In this document: positions 45,671 to 58,450 of the stretch, piece after piece
Layout of the letters: the number at the start of each line of letters is the position of its first letter
How positions within the stretch are numbered: position 1 is the stretch's first letter
DNA from: Metarhizium brunneum
Lineage: Eukaryota; Ascomycota; Sordariomycetes; Hypocreales; Clavicipitaceae
Length of the DNA: 64,000 nucleotides
Direction of reading: 5' to 3'
NCBI RefSeq assembly: GCF_013426205.1
Contig: NC_089422.1
Location: 6,537,001-6,601,000, forward strand
Made by a program: the position numbers and the translations under genes
Notes under the pieces: generated by a model
The model's database searches: none
What the model was told of the DNA's origin: nothing
Seen by the model: only the letters and a program-made list of their open reading frames with translations

Positions 45671-47491
45671 ATGGCGACGAAAGCGTAAACCACGCTGAAC
45701 GGATGGACCACCCCAAGTCATGCGCGTGTGCTCAACCTCGTGCCAATATTGGATGGGAGCCAGACAGTTCCCCCTCCTTCTGCCGTCATGGTCTGCAAGT
45801 GTGTCGCCGAGACTAGGTTGTATTCATACATAGACGAGTCCTCGGCCGTGGCTTTTGCTACCGAAGCTGTGGTCCGGGCCCAGGGGAGGGCATGATGAAC
45901 AACAGCCATGCAATGCAAGCGTACGAAAAGGACTCCAGCCTGCAGTGCTGCGCGTGTGAAGAATAATCGAGCTTGTGTAGCCGTGACTGAAGCGGTTGCC
46001 GCTCTCTTGTGTGTGCCGTGAGTGAGTGCCGCAGGGAAAATGACATGGCATCGCATGACAAGTTTCCAAATGCAGCTGCCACATATCCTGTGTTGAAACT
46101 AGCAACTATCCGGAAAGCTGCGAGAACAGGTATAGCAACATTGCAGTAAAACAGTCAACACGGACACGACCAGCATGGCGGTCGAACGACGACGGTTGTA
46201 CGGTCCGGTCTGGTCTGGTACTACATTTGTATTCAAGCAGAGGAAAGATAGGTACCTGATGTTAGCGTGACTGGCTTCTTCTATTTCAAGATGAAAACAT
46301 ATCCAATATGTGTATAGAACAATTGCATTCTAAAAGAAATCGAGTGCCGAGGGGACATGGGGGTGGGGAGGGGTTGAATAGTGTCTGTGGAAAGAGCGCC
46401 TCTCTGTTTGTCTGTTTGTTTCTTTGTTTCCTTCCTTCTCGTGGCTGGTCAATTCCCAGGTGCACATACAATGTACGTCAATGGCGTGGACTGACCTCTG
46501 CCATTACGTTTCAAGTCAGCAAGAGACGAATTGAGAACGCCAACAGGAAAGAAAACATTCGTCAACGCCATCATTCTACCCATCTAGTCATCTCCTTCTT
46601 TTCTTCGTGTCCTCCACCCGCCTCCGTCGCACCCTGTCTTCCCTCTCAACATCGAAAAGCCAGTCGGCCAAGACAGGAGGAAGCAATTTACTCACCACGG
46701 ACTTGCTGCAGCCTCTGACAGCACCACCGCAGCTGATAAGCTCCATCAAGGGCGTTGATTGAACCCGCGTGGGCGAGGGGGTTCCGCGCCGATGCTCGCC
46801 ATGACATAGTCAAACGGAGCAGCCAGACCCGGAAAGTCTTGGCGTTCTCGTATTGGGAGTCGACATTGTTCCAATTATAGTCGGCCGCTCAAAAAAGAAA
46901 AAAATCCCAAAAAAACCGCTAGAGCAATTCCGAGATTCGTCTGTATCCTTTGTCTATGTCTTTGTCTTCTTCCTTCTGTCCCAAGACTTGCATTAGTCCA
47001 AGGGAAGCCAATGGGGGAGTCATGGGACCATGTAACCATGCCATCGGTTTGCCAACAGAGCAGAAAATGCTGCGCTGCCCTTCTCTCTAGTTGCAAGTCG
47101 GTCCCCTGTGGCGGCTAGGAACCCGAGAGAAAATAAAACAGACAACTCCTTGCACCGCATTGTCTATGCGATGCGGGCTCGGCGCCGAGCTCGGCCACGG
47201 CCGCCGGAGTCATGCTTTGCATTGGAATCAGAGTCAGTCAGGCAAGCCGTGCTATTAATGGCAATGCCCTCAATTCTCATGACGCTGAGATGGGCACTTT
47301 TTGTTGTGCCGTCCCGCCCATGTCTGCGCGGCCGCTTCTGCGACACCACTGTGCCGACGACATGTAAGTCATCATCGACTACTCCGTGTGCTCAATTCCG
47401 TCCACCCATCAATTGCCACGAATACCCCCAACGTGCCCACGTGAGACCAAATCGCGGGGCTTGACAGGGCTGTGGTTGGACGAGCCGTGGC

Positions 47492-47526
47492 ATGTGTGTG
47501 CGAGTGTGTGTGTGTGCGCGCGGCGC
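47492..47526. repeat. (GT)n/(CG)n dinucleotide tract
   Basis: Imperfect alternating purine-pyrimidine run, GT-rich then CG-rich, about 35 bp; such tracts can adopt Z-DNA. Confidence 0.9.
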
Positions 47527-48187
47527 GTATGGCAGGACGTACATGGTAATCGTTGCGTAGCTGAACCGAGTCTGGAGTACGGAGTACGGAGTATTATGTC
47601 TGTTCCAACAAGCCAAGTCGGCCCTGAGACTTCTAGAAACCTTCCCATATCTGCCTCGCATCAGACTACGGAGCCTCCCCTGGCCGTTGACAAGGGAGAG
47701 CCCTGGGTGGCTGGAGCCTGGTGTGACGGTGCACATTGTACATACATGTGTATGTACGGAGCACACTGTAGGCACTCGCGTGGATTGCTCGAGTCCTTGG
47801 GCGACATGGCACGTACCCTGCCTGCTGTTGTAGTACATAGACCGAGCGGGTGCCTTGTTGGCGAAGGATATGAAGATTCTCCAGCCTGTGCCTAGTTCGC
47901 CTGGGCTTGTGTATCAGCGCAAAGCCTGCTTGGTCTCGTTGCAAATTGCGGTTGGACCGACCATGCGCGTCCGTCTGTAATAATGGTCCAAGAAAAAGTG
48001 GAATGGCAAGCCTATGAAACCCTGGGCTGTCTTCCCCAGCCATCAGGTCACCGAGGCGTCGCCAGAAGCTCATTCCCAAGAGATTCCATTACTATTCCCT
48101 GCCACGCGATTTTCCCAACATTGAAGGAAAGCGCCACGTCATACTACACTCTGGCGTCTCGTCCGTCCTCCACCACATCGAACGCTA

Positions 48188-48213
48188 CGTATGTACATAT
48201 GTATGTACATACG
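48188..48213. repeat. Perfect 11-bp inverted repeat
   Basis: Arms CGTATGTACAT (48188-48198) and ATGTACATACG (48203-48213) are exact reverse complements around a 4-bp spacer. It is one of several GTACAT/ATGTAC dyads in this stretch. Confidence 0.9.
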
Positions 48214-48715
48214 AGAATATCTCATCGTATACTCCGTACCGAGTATGGGGTACTACCGTAAACGGGCTGGAACGTGCCAGGGGCCCCAACGTTCATCGTC
48301 ATGTCGGTCGGGTATTTATCGAATTGGCTTGTCCTGTGCCAGCGAGTTAGCGGGCATCATGGCTGCAGTCATTGATTGTTCATCTCAGCAGCCAACAACC
48401 ACCCTTGCCAAGGGCACTCTTTCTTGCGCTGCGTGGACGAGCTTTTGAAACATCGCTCAACCAGGGAATATGCGAGTCATCCCCATGTTTCGAACTCATC
48501 CTCAAATTTCCCGACTCAAAGCATCCTCCCGCAAATCGGCGGCTGCGCCAAAGAAAGAGCTGGGCAAACAGGGGCAGACTGTCAGGACCAGACGTGGCCA
48601 AAGAATGGCGCCCTGGGGCCGAACAAGCGAGCTGCGTGTTTATTACATTTACATTGCCTTTGAGGCCGAAACCAATTTGTCGAGTATCCATTCGAGCGCC
48701 GCGTAGCAAGAGAGG

Positions 48716-48761
48716 TACGGAGTACGTAGCTTGTACGGAGTACGTAGCTTGTACGGAGTAC
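48716..48761. repeat. 18-bp tandem repeat carrying TACGGAGTAC
   Basis: The unit TACGGAGTACGTAGCTTG is present twice exactly (48716-48733, 48734-48751) with a third partial copy to 48761. The unit contains the TACGGAGTA motif found at many other intergenic sites in the window. Confidence 0.95.
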
Positions 48762-51700
48762 TGGGCTGTGAAGAGGTCATGCGGCGATATTTCTCTGCAA
48801 TGAAGTCTATGTACTCTACTCGTCTGTCTCAGCCGCCGCAGCCAACCGCATGTTCAAGGCGGGCGGGGCGTCCCGCAGTCGCAGTCAATGGGTCAACTCC
48901 AGTCTGGTGTTTAATGTTGGCTCCTCCGCACATGTGTTGTACGGAGTACCGTCTTGGTCAAATCTGTCGACGACGCACAGAGGCAGGTCAGGATGGGGTC
49001 TTGGACGAAGCAGTTCGTATAGGACGTCTGAGAACAAAGTCTAATCATCGGCAGCGTTGCACCTATGTATATCCCAGTCCAAAACACCAGACCTGTTGGC
49101 GCGAGCGGGTTTCTCCGAGATTTGACGTCTGTTGCTGTCATTCACACGCAGAGACCCGATGCTTGCCCCTGAAAAGCTCCCGCATCAGGAATTAGATGTT
49201 GGAAATAGAGTCATGGCACGGTAGAGCTGGCGATGGCTCTAGGTTCGTCAACGCGACACGACCAGATTCTGCTCTGACCCATAGTCTATATGCGAGTCCA
49301 CGGGAAGGGGCTGATAAGCTCCATGTCGCGGTGCAGACTGGCGCACGGCTGTCTAGGTGCTGCCTCGTAACTAAGACATTATTGCCCAGAGTTTAGATGT
49401 TGCAGCAGGCCACTCCTGGTAGTATTTGCATGGCATTGTTTTGTTGACGAATTGAACTCTGCATCTCGTCCTCGATGCTAGCAACCAAGCAGCTGCCCTG
49501 GAATGCGCAAAGGCGAATGAACATGATGGTTTTGGGGGCTTGTTGACTTGGAAACTATGGTGCCAGACAATATCATCTCATGCTGATATTAGACGCGATA
49601 CGAACCTATCGGTCCTTGCCACTGCTAATTGTTTGTCATTTATTTTCTTTCAGTCGACGAATTCAGCGCCATGATTGTCCAAACATCTATCTCTTTAGCT
49701 GCCCAATGGCTCGTGGAGACTCGCTTACCTAAGAAGATTGCACGATCCGTTGGGCGGCTAAAGAGATTACAGTACATTTGTGACCGGTGAGTGGCTGCGC
49801 TTCACGCGTATAGGGCCTTGTGAACAATTTCGGCGCCGAGTATGCAGGAAATACACGAGCTTTGGGGCGTGTCTTGATGCAGGTTTCAGTCATTTCTCGT
49901 CAAGTATATGTGTGTTTTGTTGGTGAATGCTTCGTCTCCGAGTGCCGACTTAGTTGTCAGGGGAGAAGACATTGCGGGGCAAGCAAGGCTTAGCAAGGAG
50001 GTTGATTCGAGAAGAAGCGGGCAGCGACATCGACGTCAACACAGTGTCTCATGCCCTGACATGGGCCAGCCTGGCTTGGGGGTGAAAATCCATCAATCCC
50101 CCCTTAAACCCCTCTCCCCCCCGGGTGTCGGCAAAACTTGAGGCTCAGCCGATGGGGGTGAATGACAGCTGAGGACGTCATCGTTCCTTGGCGCGGCCCA
50201 GCAAATAGGATCGTCCGGGGGCGGCGACATCCAAAAGAGGTCTAGCCCCCCATGTTGCTACAAGACTCGAGCAGGGTTAGCGTGGGCGTGCTCGGCGCTG
50301 CCCCGAGCCATCGTGCATGGTTTAGGCGTGGTCTGGTTGGCAAGCGAGAGCCCAAAGCCAGCTTGGTCTTCTGCTGCGCCGTGTGTGTCTCAACATGGCC
50401 CTCGAGCCGAATGCGTCATCCTTTCTGGCTGTCGCTGAACCAATAACAACTGAGCTTGGTGTTGGCATCATCAGTTAGTGACAATTTGGCAACTTGCCGG
50501 CCGCTTGCATCCCAACTCTTGTTTTTCATTTGCCCTTCGCTGGACTGACGCCGGCGCGAAAGGGGAATCCATTGTGGTTAGGTAGCAGGCCCCTGAGCAA
50601 GTTTCCCACATGATCTCGACAAGAGGGACATTCTGATCAAGAGTGTCGGTGAACGAGACGTGAAAAGGTGCTGGGCGCGTAGATCAGGCTCACAGGCTGG
50701 AACTTCTTCAGAGTTTGCTTGCGGTGCCGTAACCAAATGTACCGGCGCTTGACTTTGCATCCCTATAGTGGCAAAGCTTGCTACGTGTTCATTGTTGGTG
50801 TTGCGACGCGGTGCCGAACCAGTTGACTGCTCCTCTGTGATGAAGGGACGTGGTGGCCACTTTTGTTTGATGTGGCTAGTCCGAGGGAGCCGATTTGAAG
50901 AGCACCAAGCAAAAGCATCTCTTTTCAATGAGGAACGAATGAGGTCGCATAAGTAGATATAACTACTAGTGAACTAGTTGAGTTAACCAAGACTCGGATA
51001 AAAAGAGGATCGATTGATGCCACATGCGGCCTGGGTAGGACGATACCACAAGGACCAAGAAGCAAAATCCTGTGGGGAAAGAAGATTTGGGACTTTGAGC
51101 ACGGAGTACTCTATACTTGACCTAGTTCTATCTTCCAAGGTTGATTTCTACTTAGGTGGTGTCTGAGTGAGTACATGTGTACTCTACTCTATACTTGCAT
51201 GTGCGCTTCGCCGTCGTTCATCCCCAACAGCAGGTTCCTTCCTCTCTTTTGCCAGCCTGTTGCGCCTCCTCTGTTTCGTGGCTGCTCCTTCCTCGTTGGA
51301 CGTCGGTGGGGAGAATCTAGAGTGATGATGAAATGTCTGGTAAACGACTGATTGTCACAAACTTAAAATACCAAGCAGTCGGCGAGAACATGGGATTCTT
51401 CCCTAATGATGCGAATGTCACAGACACTAGGAAATTTGGGCGACTCTACGGAGTAGTTGAATTTTGTTGTGATTTTGCGCACTCGCTGTTCTACCCCGAA
51501 AATTCGACCATTTCATGAATGTAGTCCGTGTGTGGTGAGTGCGACTTGGCTGGCTAGACAAGGACAAGATTTAACCTCCTCCCATCATCTCATTTCAGTG
51601 CCAGATCTCAGACCTTATGCACTCCGCATACTTCAGAAAGAATGGCTGGCTGTAAGAGACAAATAATTCTTCGACGAAGCAGCCGACAATAGCGCCATCT

Positions 51701-53795
51701 CTCTGGCGGGCTGGGTTAGGTTCCTTAGCGCTTGCGTCGTCTGCGCCAGGACGGGACGCCACATCTGGATTGCTCGTCACTTCTCATTTTGTCCAAGATC
51801 ACGCAAGTTGATCGCCTCGCTGAGTACTGGTACGTAGTACTGTAATGCGAATTTACTTTGCAGCTTTCTGTTTGATTGGATGCCTCGAGGCCAGATTGTC
51901 AGATGGAGGGCGAATGGATTGTTGGATCGAGGGATCCTGACCATGGATACTCTATCACCCAAGCAAGAGTAAAGGAGCCTACATACTTCAGTGGTCTACC
52001 GACTATTCTCTTGCAAATATGGCCGTTTCCTCCCGTTGGGGTGAAGACAACGGGCAGTCGTGTGCAAGAATGGGCCACCGCGTGCCTCGACACAGCATCA
52101 CGCCAGCGGTTCTCTCAGGTTTTTCAAAGGCGGACTTCACGCAGTCAACGCTTTCTCCGCTGCTTCAAGCATTTCCAATGAAGCAACAGTTGGGTCACGC
52201 CAGCCAAGACTACGGAGCCGAGAGTCTGTCTTGGTTTTTGGCCATTGTGCTTGGCACCGCCGACTTTGCGTCAAACCAGCTCCTTTGGCAAAACTCTCCG
52301 TCTCTTTCTTTCTCCCTGCCCCCCTTGTTCCGAGGCATGTCGAGGTTAGCCCGTCCTGCGCTTCACCGCCTGGCTGTCGCGATTGCACATGGAACGACTG
52401 GGATCTGGAGGTGGGACTGTTCCCCGTTGCTGTTTTGCCTGATGCTATTTCTGTCGAGTCCATTGCTCAGGGGCTATGATGTCACCGAGCTTGGATGCAG
52501 CTTGGCCACAAGGTCTTCAAAAGTACCAAGCTGGTGGTGATGCTGGATGAGCCACAGACTCCGCCGCCATTCTTAAAGACTGTGTACATACAATGTGGCC
52601 AGCACCACCACACTAAACAGGAAGATGTCCCAGTTCCCAGCAACTGTGACCAAGCAAGCTCCTATGAGCATTCTATTACACAGTGGCCAAGTCCATCGCT
52701 GGCAGGCCGACTTGATGTACTAGCACCATGCACGACTCGGAATGCATATATATCCATCAACGTCAAGCAACAATCACAAGCACCTGGCGTATCAGCATGT
52801 CGTGCTGTCGTTTTGTTTCCTGGATTAATTTTACTCTATTTTATGCTTCGAAACACGACGCCGAGTTTGCTTATGCACCCCACTGACAGTCATGCCCAAT
52901 TCTCGTTGTTAGGCGAGGGTGAAGGGTTGAAGCCGTGGTTTAGAGCGAGCCCAGGCGAGCCCGGCAACCCGCCGAGATATACAACTTGCTGTCGAAACTG
53001 CGTCACTTTTTCATCCTCGGGGGGAAGCTTGACAGATTGCCTTCACAATGCTCCATCAAACCGGGGCGACGCGGCTTATGGAGGACCAATGGTGGATTCG
53101 GGTCCTCGACGCGGGGTGTGCAATGCTGTCGGCATGTCTGGGCGAGACTGGGCGTAATCGGGCTCCGCCTACTCGCGATGTTGCAGCGCAGCCTTCAACC
53201 ACGAGCGGCCAGGCCCATGAACATTCGAAACTATGGCTTGTGCTCAATTATCGCGACCCATAGGGAGCCCTTGAAAATGGCCCTGCTTGCCAGGCACATG
53301 GCGGCATCCGCTGGACCCGTGGAGAAGACACAGGTACTTCGCAATACATGACGAATGGCGTGTTCAGTCAGGCCAGAAGAGTATTGTTGCTCCCAGCCAG
53401 CGTTTCCGCCGCCCGACTCGCTCACTGGAGCTGCCTACTTCAACTGGAAAGTCCTGTCGCGGGCGGACGATAGTTGTCGCTGCACGAGCATTTGTTTATT
53501 TGCGGATTTGCGGCTTGCTGGTGGGCTTTTGATGGCGGCTCCAGACCATGGGCTGGGCAGTTCATCATGCTCAAAGTCAGCAATATCGACGACGCCGCGC
53601 ACACAAATTTTGTCTGACAGCCCTCTTCACCATCCACAGTCCACCAAAAGACTCTGACGGGGATAGAGCCACGCCCTTTGGGCCACAAATCTCTCTGGAG
53701 CTTCAGCCACAAGCCATGTTGTAAGGCTGGCTGGGCCATTCTAAAGCTCGGATGTTTGAAATGCTCCACTGTCGTATTTGTTTGTATGCATGTAT

Positions 53796-53813
53796 GTACA
53801 TGTGCACATGTAC
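53796..53813. repeat. Perfect 18-bp palindrome
   Basis: GTACATGTGCACATGTAC is identical to its reverse complement. It lies in the gene desert next to a TATG-rich run. Confidence 0.95.
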
Positions 53814-54816
53814 TAGTATATGTATAGAACAATCGTCCGTATAGGGAGGGACAGACCAAGTACCTAGTATAGGAATGGAGAGGCGGTTGCAAAAGGGAAC
53901 AGTATGTTGGATCGTATCGACGACCAGTCGTGGGCTTCAAAGCTATTCAACTTGACCCTCGGCTTGACTACAGAGCCCAAATCGACCTGTTGGATGAGGC
54001 GCTCGACCGCCGGGTTGACAATCATCGCAAACAGCAAAACTGGCAGACCAATCCGGAGCATTGCAGCCTCAAACAGCAGATCTGGACCCGCTCCGAAGCC
54101 ATCGAGGTCCATGAGCTCATGATTGCACCACTGGGTGTCACATAACGACTTTGTGTGAACCTGAAAGGCGTGCCCATCATCATCGTCATCATCATTGCTA
54201 CCGCGGTCCTTTTGCCTACAGCACTGTCTCACGCTGTGACAACCTTGGAATAAAAAGAAGAACAAAAATGGAGGACAGATGCCTTGTACAACCTGGTGTC
54301 CTGCTCACCAGGACGCGATTTCCCCGTCGCCAACGGTATTAGACGTCACCCGTCATGTTATTGTGGTAGAAGCGCAACGCGGCGTGTGGTGCGTTCAAGG
54401 TTCGCACTCTCGCTGCGTGCCTCTGCAAGTATGCCAGACACTTCATCATGCAAGTGCCAGCCTGACCTGCCCTGACGCCAATTGCAGAGACGCCCTCGAG
54501 GCCGGCCCACGAAGCCAATTTGCCTTTAGCTTCAGTGTTTGGCGCTCCTAGCGGAAGTTCAAATGACAGTTCTGCCTTCATGCCATAGGCGCAAGTTGGC
54601 CGACGCCATGATAGGTCGGCCGCACAGGCGTGCGTGCGCCTGTGCATGCCTGACAGGTAACGACTGCTACCCATCCTTGAGACAGATTTGTTTTCGTACC
54701 ACGCACCCTGTCTGTACGAAGAAGTGCTTGCATACAACATGTCGACAGGAATTGCTACACCCTGGCAGGGCCGCGGTCGACTCGTCGACTCATCGGCGCT
54801 ATGGCGTGCCGAGCAC

Positions 54817-54840
54817 AGAGTGCAGAGTGCAGAGTGCAGA
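54817..54840. repeat. 7-bp tandem repeat (AGAGTGC)
   Basis: Three exact AGAGTGC units plus a partial fourth, in non-coding DNA. Confidence 0.9.
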
Positions 54841-56099
54841 CTGGTTTTCAATGACACAGGCGGCTGCCACGACATGCATGTCACAACGACTCAGGCCTGC
54901 TAGTCTAGTGCTGAGCCAGTCGCGTGTGTCAATCCGTTGAGTTGCGGCTGTCAACGTTGGAATGTCCATCCTCGTGACTGTTTGTTTCGCGTTTCCTGCA
55001 TGGACCATGGTTGACAATTGACCAAAGGCCGTCAAAGGCCACGACGGGGTAGCACTGACGGACGCGGGAGATCAGTCCGTTTCGGCACACCTGAAGGCTC
55101 ACGGCCCATGGTGAAAAAAAAAAAGGATAGATTTGAGATATGTATGGTGCTACTCGGTGCTTCGTAGACCGTGGCAAGTCCAGTCACTTGCTTCTCGCCA
55201 TTCACCCCCGGTCCTGTCGCGCAACACAAGCCCTAGACTTGAGGACTGCCTGCCCCAGAGCGCATCTCTTCACCTGGCTGCTCACCTGGCCGACGCTGCA
55301 AAGGATGACTATTCTCTGTACCCTATACGCCGTGTCTTTGTTCGCAGCAATACCCGGTCAGTGCTGGCCACCTGGCAAGACTTGGAGACGCAGAAACAGC
55401 CAGTCAGCCTGGCAAAGAACCCTGTACCCTGTTGTGGCCGTTGTCAACATGGCGGGCTGGGCAGATCACGACACATGGTGGAACGTGGACTTTGGTAGCC
55501 GGGCGTCTGGCGCAGCTTGGAGGTATTTCAAGGCAGGGACGCCACGGGGCCTCACATTTCCATCAAGCAAAACATTCTTCATGTCAGGCAGCACCCAGGC
55601 AGGACCACTCTGCCAGAAGCCCTGAGCCTGTTCAATGTTCCATCCCAAATAGCCGGGTCGATCATCCAGCAAGCTGGCCGTAGCAAAACTCTAGACAGGT
55701 TCAAGGGCTTGCCGGGATTTGTGGGCTTGGGCTTGGGCATGTTTCTGCTCGGCCTTCGCAATCCTCCGGATAACCATGAGGGTAATGCTCCGTAGGAACG
55801 ATGATTGCGTGAGCCTTGTTTTCTCCCCGTCTGTCTTCAAAACAAGGGTTAATAATTGGCATAAACACTGACATCGGCCCCGACGCCGGAACCGGAACCG
55901 GAATTACAGGGCCATGTCGCCCTGTACCGAGTATTGTAGCTACTCCAGACAATTTCAGGGTCATGGTGCTCGACTCCCAATTGAAGGGTAGCTACGGAGT
56001 AGTCCTCTCATGGACTTCTTAGTGAGGTCTCAGCATGTGCATAATGAGAAAGTCAAGGTACTTGGCTACTAGGTAGGTACACCTAGCAAGCAGGCGTTC

Positions 56100-58450
56100 G
56101 AATGCCACGGCATCTATTCTTCTTCTTCTTCGCGCCAATGGTTCCTGTTGGAGTCGCGTTGCATACTGATGATGCACCAAGCGTCCATCAATCTCAATCC
56201 TCCCATGCCTTGTTGTGTCGCTCATGTCACTCAAAGTTTGCCTTCTGTCCCTCCATGCTGGTAATCTCGCCGAAGCTGCCAGCACGCCAATGCTCCATAA
56301 CAAGACACTGCTGCGCCATGCCCACACACCCCCCTTTTGCCGTGAGCAAAGTCCTTTTTATTTTTTCGTTCCTCTCCACCCCTGTTTTTGTCCCGTCACC
56401 TTGGTGCTTGGGCTGTCCTGCAGCCGTGCGCGTCCACTGTTGTTGTTAATTTTTCTTTATTTTCCCTTTTTTTTTTTCAATTTTTTTTTCACTGCAACCA
56501 CCCCCCCTTTGTCCCCCTTTCCCCTCTGGTCAGCCCACGTCTGCTCACGCCTCGTTCGCTTGCCCATGCCAGGGAGGTAATCCATCCATGTCAATCAATT
56601 GATGAACACACCCAATACGCATCGCCCTTGCTCCCGGACTTCGCAAAAACGCATACTGAAAATCCAGTCTGTTCGGTGTTGACTTGCGAGGGCCTGGTGG
56701 TGCAAGTTGGTGCGAAGTACCAAGCTCCTCCGTATCCCACACTCTGTGCACCTTGCTCCTAAAAGTTTCCCAGAGTGTGTACTCGAGATTTACTACTTTA
56801 CTTGCATGTCCCGCTCTTTCCATCTCTGAGCACTCGACTCAACCGCCCCCTTCTTCCACTACCTACCGACCGGACCTTTCTTGCCGACGTCCTTCTTGCT
56901 CTCTCAACTTTGCCTTCCTCTTTCCGTCTTTATGGTTTTATCTTGACGGGCAATTTTTTTGTCCCAACATATGTTCAATCTCAGGCAACTTCTTGGTCCA
57001 ACGTACCCTGTGAGCGTTGTGCACATTCAAGGCTGCTTCATTGTTGTTGTCAAGTAGAACTAGTGGCTACTTGATAATTACTTTTGCTATTTGCCATCAC
57101 CATTACTCATACGGCTTTCCCTGCCTTGTCGGCCGCATCGCTGTACTAGCAGCGTGGGCCTCACCCAAGAGGCTGAGTCACCACCCAACTCACTTTGGCA
57201 CATCGTTGTGGCATACACCCGCCCAAGGGGGCAAGCCCACCTAGGTCTTGCTTAGCTCTGCTGAGGTCCCTCAAGGTCTGACTGAGCACTTCGGCCCTGT
57301 CGGCCAACTACGACAGGACAGACACACCCACCCCAGGGCGCTTTCGTCTAAACCCTCGCCACCGCTGGCATACCTTTAGTCGACGACATATTAATTTTCT
57401 GCTGCCCTTGCCCAGAGCTACCGGTCACCTTGGCTTTTTTCTACCTCGACTGACTCTCTGCTAAGCGATTGTACAGCAGGAACCAGCAAGACGATTACTT
57501 CGGCGGAACTTGACGCTCATAGTTTGCTCTTGGGGGGTAAACTTGTATTTGCCCTCGTCACTTTCGCGGCCTGGTGTCCCGATCCTTCTGTTCGCGTCCT
57601 ATTTTTCTTCCTCTCTCTGGTCTCCAAGCCCTCTTCCTGCGCGGTTCAACAGCACAAGGGAGAATAGCAAGAAAAAAACCTTGCTAGTGGGCATTCCGGA
57701 GCTTTGCGACCTCGTTCGACGGAAGAATTTCAGACCAGGTTGGCGCGCTCCTGTTGAGCGCTCACGCATCTTGCGCAAGCTCAACGCTTCCATCTACTTG
57801 CGCCAGCTATCGCTCAGCTTCTTCAGCGGCTCACGAGCAACCCTCGGTGCTTGCAGCAAGCAGCATACATACCCCGTACCCAAAAGCAGCCACCTGCATG
57901 CAGCCTCGCGCTGCAGGACTGCCACCTCACCATCGACTACACTCTGCCACTACTCTTCAGGCCTTTGTCTCGACCCGACGGCACTCCAATCGGCCCTAGC
58001 TGTAGCTCTGCTACCACCCCCGGGTTCAATCTTCTTCGCCAATTCCCCCGGTCGATATAGACCGTACAGAAGAGACCAATTGGTAGGCAATTGCCATACA
58101 GACTCACCACTCGCAGCTGCCTGCTTTCACGCGCTACTACTGCCATCATTGTTGGAAAGACGGCCCGTCCAATACAACCACCCGGAGCACACTCTAGATC
58201 AACAGGTCTTCTAGGCGTTGCTGCAGATCTGCCAGTTCGAAATATCCCTCTCGGTCTCTCTCTCGCACCCTTTCTCTTTGCCGCACTTGGCTGAATTCTG
58301 TTACTTCTGCCCCGGCTCGCTCCTGTTCCCAACATGCATACCGGATCTGCCCTGGCTTCATAAATGCCGACTTGACCATTCTGAGGTACCCTGAGGCTTC
58401 CTTCGGTTTTTGTCTCCTCTCATGTACGGCGCTGCAACCAGTGCACAACC
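56100..58450 (+). promoter_or_regulatory. Pyrimidine-rich upstream/leader region of PLC
   Basis: From about 56.1 kb onwards the plus strand turns C/T-rich with T runs (about 56467-56490) and many CTT/CCT words, the usual look of a fungal promoter and long 5' leader. Open frames such as 57510-58214 (234 codons) lack any domain and would be upstream ORFs if transcribed. Possible 5' UTR introns cannot be resolved by eye. Confidence 0.45.

Larger units (their letters stand above)
41074..56099. other. Gene desert, left part (about 15 kb)
   Basis: No gene can be supported on either strand. Open frames reach 220 codons (52495-53157) but show no domains, no coherent splice structure and no consistent strand. 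Base composition is ordinary (not AT-rich), so this is not a typical repeat-mutated block. It holds microsatellites, short tandem repeats, several perfect GTACAT...ATGTAC dyads and clustered TACGGAGTA motifs, listed separately. A long non-coding RNA, a large regulatory region for the flanking genes, or unrecognised orphan genes are all possible. Confidence 0.6.

Noticed and set aside
52495..53157. 220-codon open frame in the gene desert
   Set aside because: No recognisable motif, odd composition, no splice-linked neighbours; frames of this size occur by chance in DNA of this composition.
57510..58214. 234-codon open frame upstream of PLC
   Set aside because: Low-complexity Ser/Leu-rich product from C/T-rich leader DNA; more likely an upstream ORF or nothing than a separate gene.
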